A DNA stretch of 64,000 nucleotides, from positions 124,922-188,921 of the forward strand of contig NZ_OBMO01000002.1 of assembly GCF_900217905.1 (NCBI RefSeq), in the 5' to 3' direction. The notes below the pieces were generated by a model, which had not been told where the DNA came from, did no database searches, and saw only the letters and a list, made by a program, of their open reading frames with translations. This DNA is from Alloalcanivorax xenomutans (lineage in GTDB: Bacteria; Pseudomonadota; Gammaproteobacteria; Pseudomonadales; Alcanivoracaceae). The position numbers were made by a program, and so were the translations under genes. Of this stretch, positions 62,383-64,000 are shown one piece after another (within the stretch, counting starts at the first letter, position 1; each line of letters starts with the position of its first letter).

Positions 62383-63564
62383 TCAGAGGCGCTCGACGAT
62401 GGTCACGTTGGCCAGACCGCCACCTTCACACATGGTCTGCAGACCATAGCGTTTGTTGCGCTTTTTCAGAGCATGCAACAGCGTGGTCATCAGCTTGGTG
62501 CCGGAGCCGCCAAGCGGGTGCCCCAGGGAAATGGCGCCGCCGTTCACGTTCAGACGGTCGGCGTCGGCGCCCAGCGTTTTCAGCCAGGCCAGAGGTACCG
62601 GCGCGAAAGCTTCGTTGACTTCAAAAAGGTCGATGTCATCGATGCTCATGCCCGCTTTCTTCAGTGCCCGCTCGGTGGCCGGAATCGGCGCTTCCAGCAT
62701 GATCACCGGATCGTGGCCGATCACGGTCAAATGGTGGATGCGAGCCATGGGCTCCAGTCCCAGGGCTTTCAGACCACGTTCGTTGACCACCATGACGCCG
62801 GACGCGCCATCACAGATCTGGCTGGCGGTGGCGGCGGTGATACGCCCGCCTTCTTTCAGCAACTTGACGTTCTGAATGCCTTCCAGGGTAGCGTCGAAAC
62901 GAATGCCTTCATCCACGTCGTGGGTTTCGCCGTCACCGGCGCCATCGACACTGCGAACCGGCAGCGGCACGATTTCGTCCTTGAAGTCACCGGCTTCGGT
63001 GGCGCGCTTGGCACGCTCATGGCTGAGCAGGGCAAAGCGATCCAACTCGTCCTTGGCCAGGTCGTACTTCTCGGCCATCATCTCGGCGCCCATGAACTGG
63101 CTGAAATCCGGAATATCCGGGTAGCGTTCCTTCATCGCCGGGCTGAAGTAGTGCCCCAACCCCTGCTGACGCGCCAGAGAAGACGGAGATCCCATGGGGA
63201 CCCGGCTCATGGATTCCACGCCGGCGGCGATAACGATGTCCTGGGTGCCGGACATCACCGCCTGGGCAGCGAAATGCAGCGCCTGCTGAGAAGACCCGCA
63301 CTGACGGTCCACCGAGGTGGCCGGCACCGATTCCGGCAGACGCGAGGCCAGTACCGCGTTGCGGGCCACGTTATTGGATTGTTCACCGGCCTGGCCGACG
63401 CAGCCCATGATCACGTCCTCGATCAGAGCCGGGTCCGCGTCGGCGCGATCCAGCAGGGCATTGAGTACCTGGCCGGCCAGATCGGCGGGGTGCCAGCCGG
63501 AGAGACGGCCGCCGCGACGGCCACCCGCGGTGCGGGCCGCGGCAACGATATAGGCTTCACTCAT
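62383..63564 (-). CDS. Acetyl-CoA acyltransferase (thiolase)
   Basis: A 393-residue thiolase that cleaves or forms 3-ketoacyl-CoA. Nucleophilic Cys is in VDRQCGSSQQALHF near residue 89, His in GAISLGHPLGGSG near 350 and the second Cys in TMCEGGGLANV near 380. NEAFAPVPLAWLK near 318 differs from the common NEAFAAV. AGGAAGG precedes the ATG. It lies just after the partial SDR gene, which fits a beta-oxidation unit (SDR dehydrogenation, then thiolysis). Confidence 0.93.
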   Translation of the reverse strand: MSEAYIVAAARTAGGRRGGRLSGWHPADLAGQVLNALLDRADADPALIEDVIMGCVGQAGEQSNNVARNAVLASRLPESVPATSVDRQCGSSQQALHFAAQAVMSGTQDIVIAAGVESMSRVPMGSPSSLARQQGLGHYFSPAMKERYPDIPDFSQFMGAEMMAEKYDLAKDELDRFALLSHERAKRATEAGDFKDEIVPLPVRSVDGAGDGETHDVDEGIRFDATLEGIQNVKLLKEGGRITAATASQICDGASGVMVVNERGLKALGLEPMARIHHLTVIGHDPVIMLEAPIPATERALKKAGMSIDDIDLFEVNEAFAPVPLAWLKTLGADADRLNVNGGAISLGHPLGGSGTKLMTTLLHALKKRNKRYGLQTMCEGGGLANVTIVERL

Positions 63565-63681
63565 GTTTTGATCCTTCCTGCGGCGTGCCGCCCGACACGG
63601 ACGGCACCGATTGATTGAATTCTCAAAGCGTGACCAGGCGGGAGCACCGTCCGAAGCGACGATTTTCCCGCCCTTGCCGGA

Positions 63682-64000
63682 TCACCGTGGCGCCATGCGG
63701 ATGGCGCCGTCCAGACGCACGCTTTCCCCGTTGAAGTAGCCATTGACGATCATGGTTTCCGCCAACTGGGCGAATTCATCGGGACTGCCCAGCCGTTTCG
63801 GGAACGGTACCGAGGCGGACAGAGACTGTTTCACATTTTCCGGCAAACGGGCCAGCAACGGGGTTTCGAAGATACCCGGCATGATGGTGTTGACACGGAT
63901 GCCCTCGCCCATCAGATCACGGGCCATCGGCAACGTCATGCCCACCAGGGCGGCCTTCGAGGCGGAATAGGCGGTTTGCCCGATCTGGCCATCCTGAGCA
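63682..64000 (-). CDS. Short-chain dehydrogenase (HSD10/3-hydroxyacyl-CoA dehydrogenase-like), partial
   Basis: Only the C-terminal ~105 residues are inside the window. They include the catalytic YSASKAA and the conserved [20 protein letters not shown], matching type-10 hydroxysteroid / 3-hydroxyacyl-CoA dehydrogenases. The gene starts beyond the right edge. With the adjacent thiolase it would perform the last two steps of a beta-oxidation cycle. Confidence 0.85.
   Translation of the reverse strand, partial: AQDGQIGQTAYSASKAALVGMTLPMARDLMGEGIRVNTIMPGIFETPLLARLPENVKQSLSASVPFPKRLGSPDEFAQLAETMIVNGYFNGESVRLDGAIRMAPR

Noticed and set aside
60852-62618. A 588-codon plus-strand open frame opposite the AlkK-like ligase
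   Set aside because: It is the complement of a well-conserved ligase gene and shows no recognisable domain.

Overview
The window looks like chromosome of a GC-rich marine gammaproteobacterium. The closest fit I can argue is Alcanivorax/Alloalcanivorax or a relative. The reasons are the choline-to-betaine genes, an AlkK-like fatty-acid CoA ligase inside a large acyl-CoA/TRAP operon, an SdsA-like alkylsulfatase, many fatty-acid-type SDRs and acyl-CoA dehydrogenases, and glnK-amtB next to ubiK near yifB as in Pseudomonas-type genomes. The genus is inferred from gene content, not from a marker gene.

The first 9.5 kb are accessory DNA. Two IS3-family copies (IS407-type), both complete and in the same orientation (3-1217 and 8241-9455), flank a six-gene minus-strand operon. 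In transcription order the operon encodes a ribbon-helix-helix protein, a D12-class adenine methyltransferase, a large Eco57I/TaqI-like N6-adenine methyltransferase, an unrecognised ~200-residue protein, a McrB-like AAA+ motor and a McrC-like PD-(D/E)XK nuclease. Genes overlap or nearly touch throughout, and the cargo is clearly AT-richer than the rest of the window. The whole unit behaves like a composite transposon that cut an SMP-30/gluconolactonase gene at a GATC. I regard this methyltransferase-plus-McrBC cassette as the best candidate for an under-described defence system here.

From 9.5 to 30 kb: a disrupted SMP-30/SDR operon with a divergent, broken LysR gene; hydroxyacid dehydrogenase and YjbQ; a DUF523 (TudS-like) protein; choline uptake and oxidation (betB convergent with a betT-betA operon); polyamine genes speA and speE divergently arranged; an MFS exporter; a thiol-isomerase/SDR pair with a divergent HxlR regulator; a 32-residue membrane peptide; LysR, histidine phosphatase and SDR genes.

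From 30 to 49 kb: glnK-amtB with a well-formed sigma-54 promoter and an NtrC-like site; ubiK; an alkylsulfatase with a divergent LysR; yifB; an EamA transporter and AraC regulator; an SDR with an AraC-type regulator; an RsuA-type pseudouridine synthase; Rep helicase; cytochrome c5; a response regulator, LysM-FecR protein and CHASE2 histidine kinase operon; tRNA-Arg(CCG) with its promoter and a perfect terminator hairpin. Two inverted copies of a REP-like palindrome lie at 43.2 and 49.1 kb.

From 49 kb to the end the minus strand carries a long catabolic set: phytanoyl-CoA-dioxygenase-like protein, two acyl-CoA dehydrogenases, two paralogous TRAP binding proteins, two acyl-CoA ligases, TRAP DctM and DctQ, an AlkK-like ligase, a thiolase and a partial SDR. 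Together these could import a carboxylic acid, activate it with CoA and start beta-oxidation. The substrate cannot be read from the sequence.
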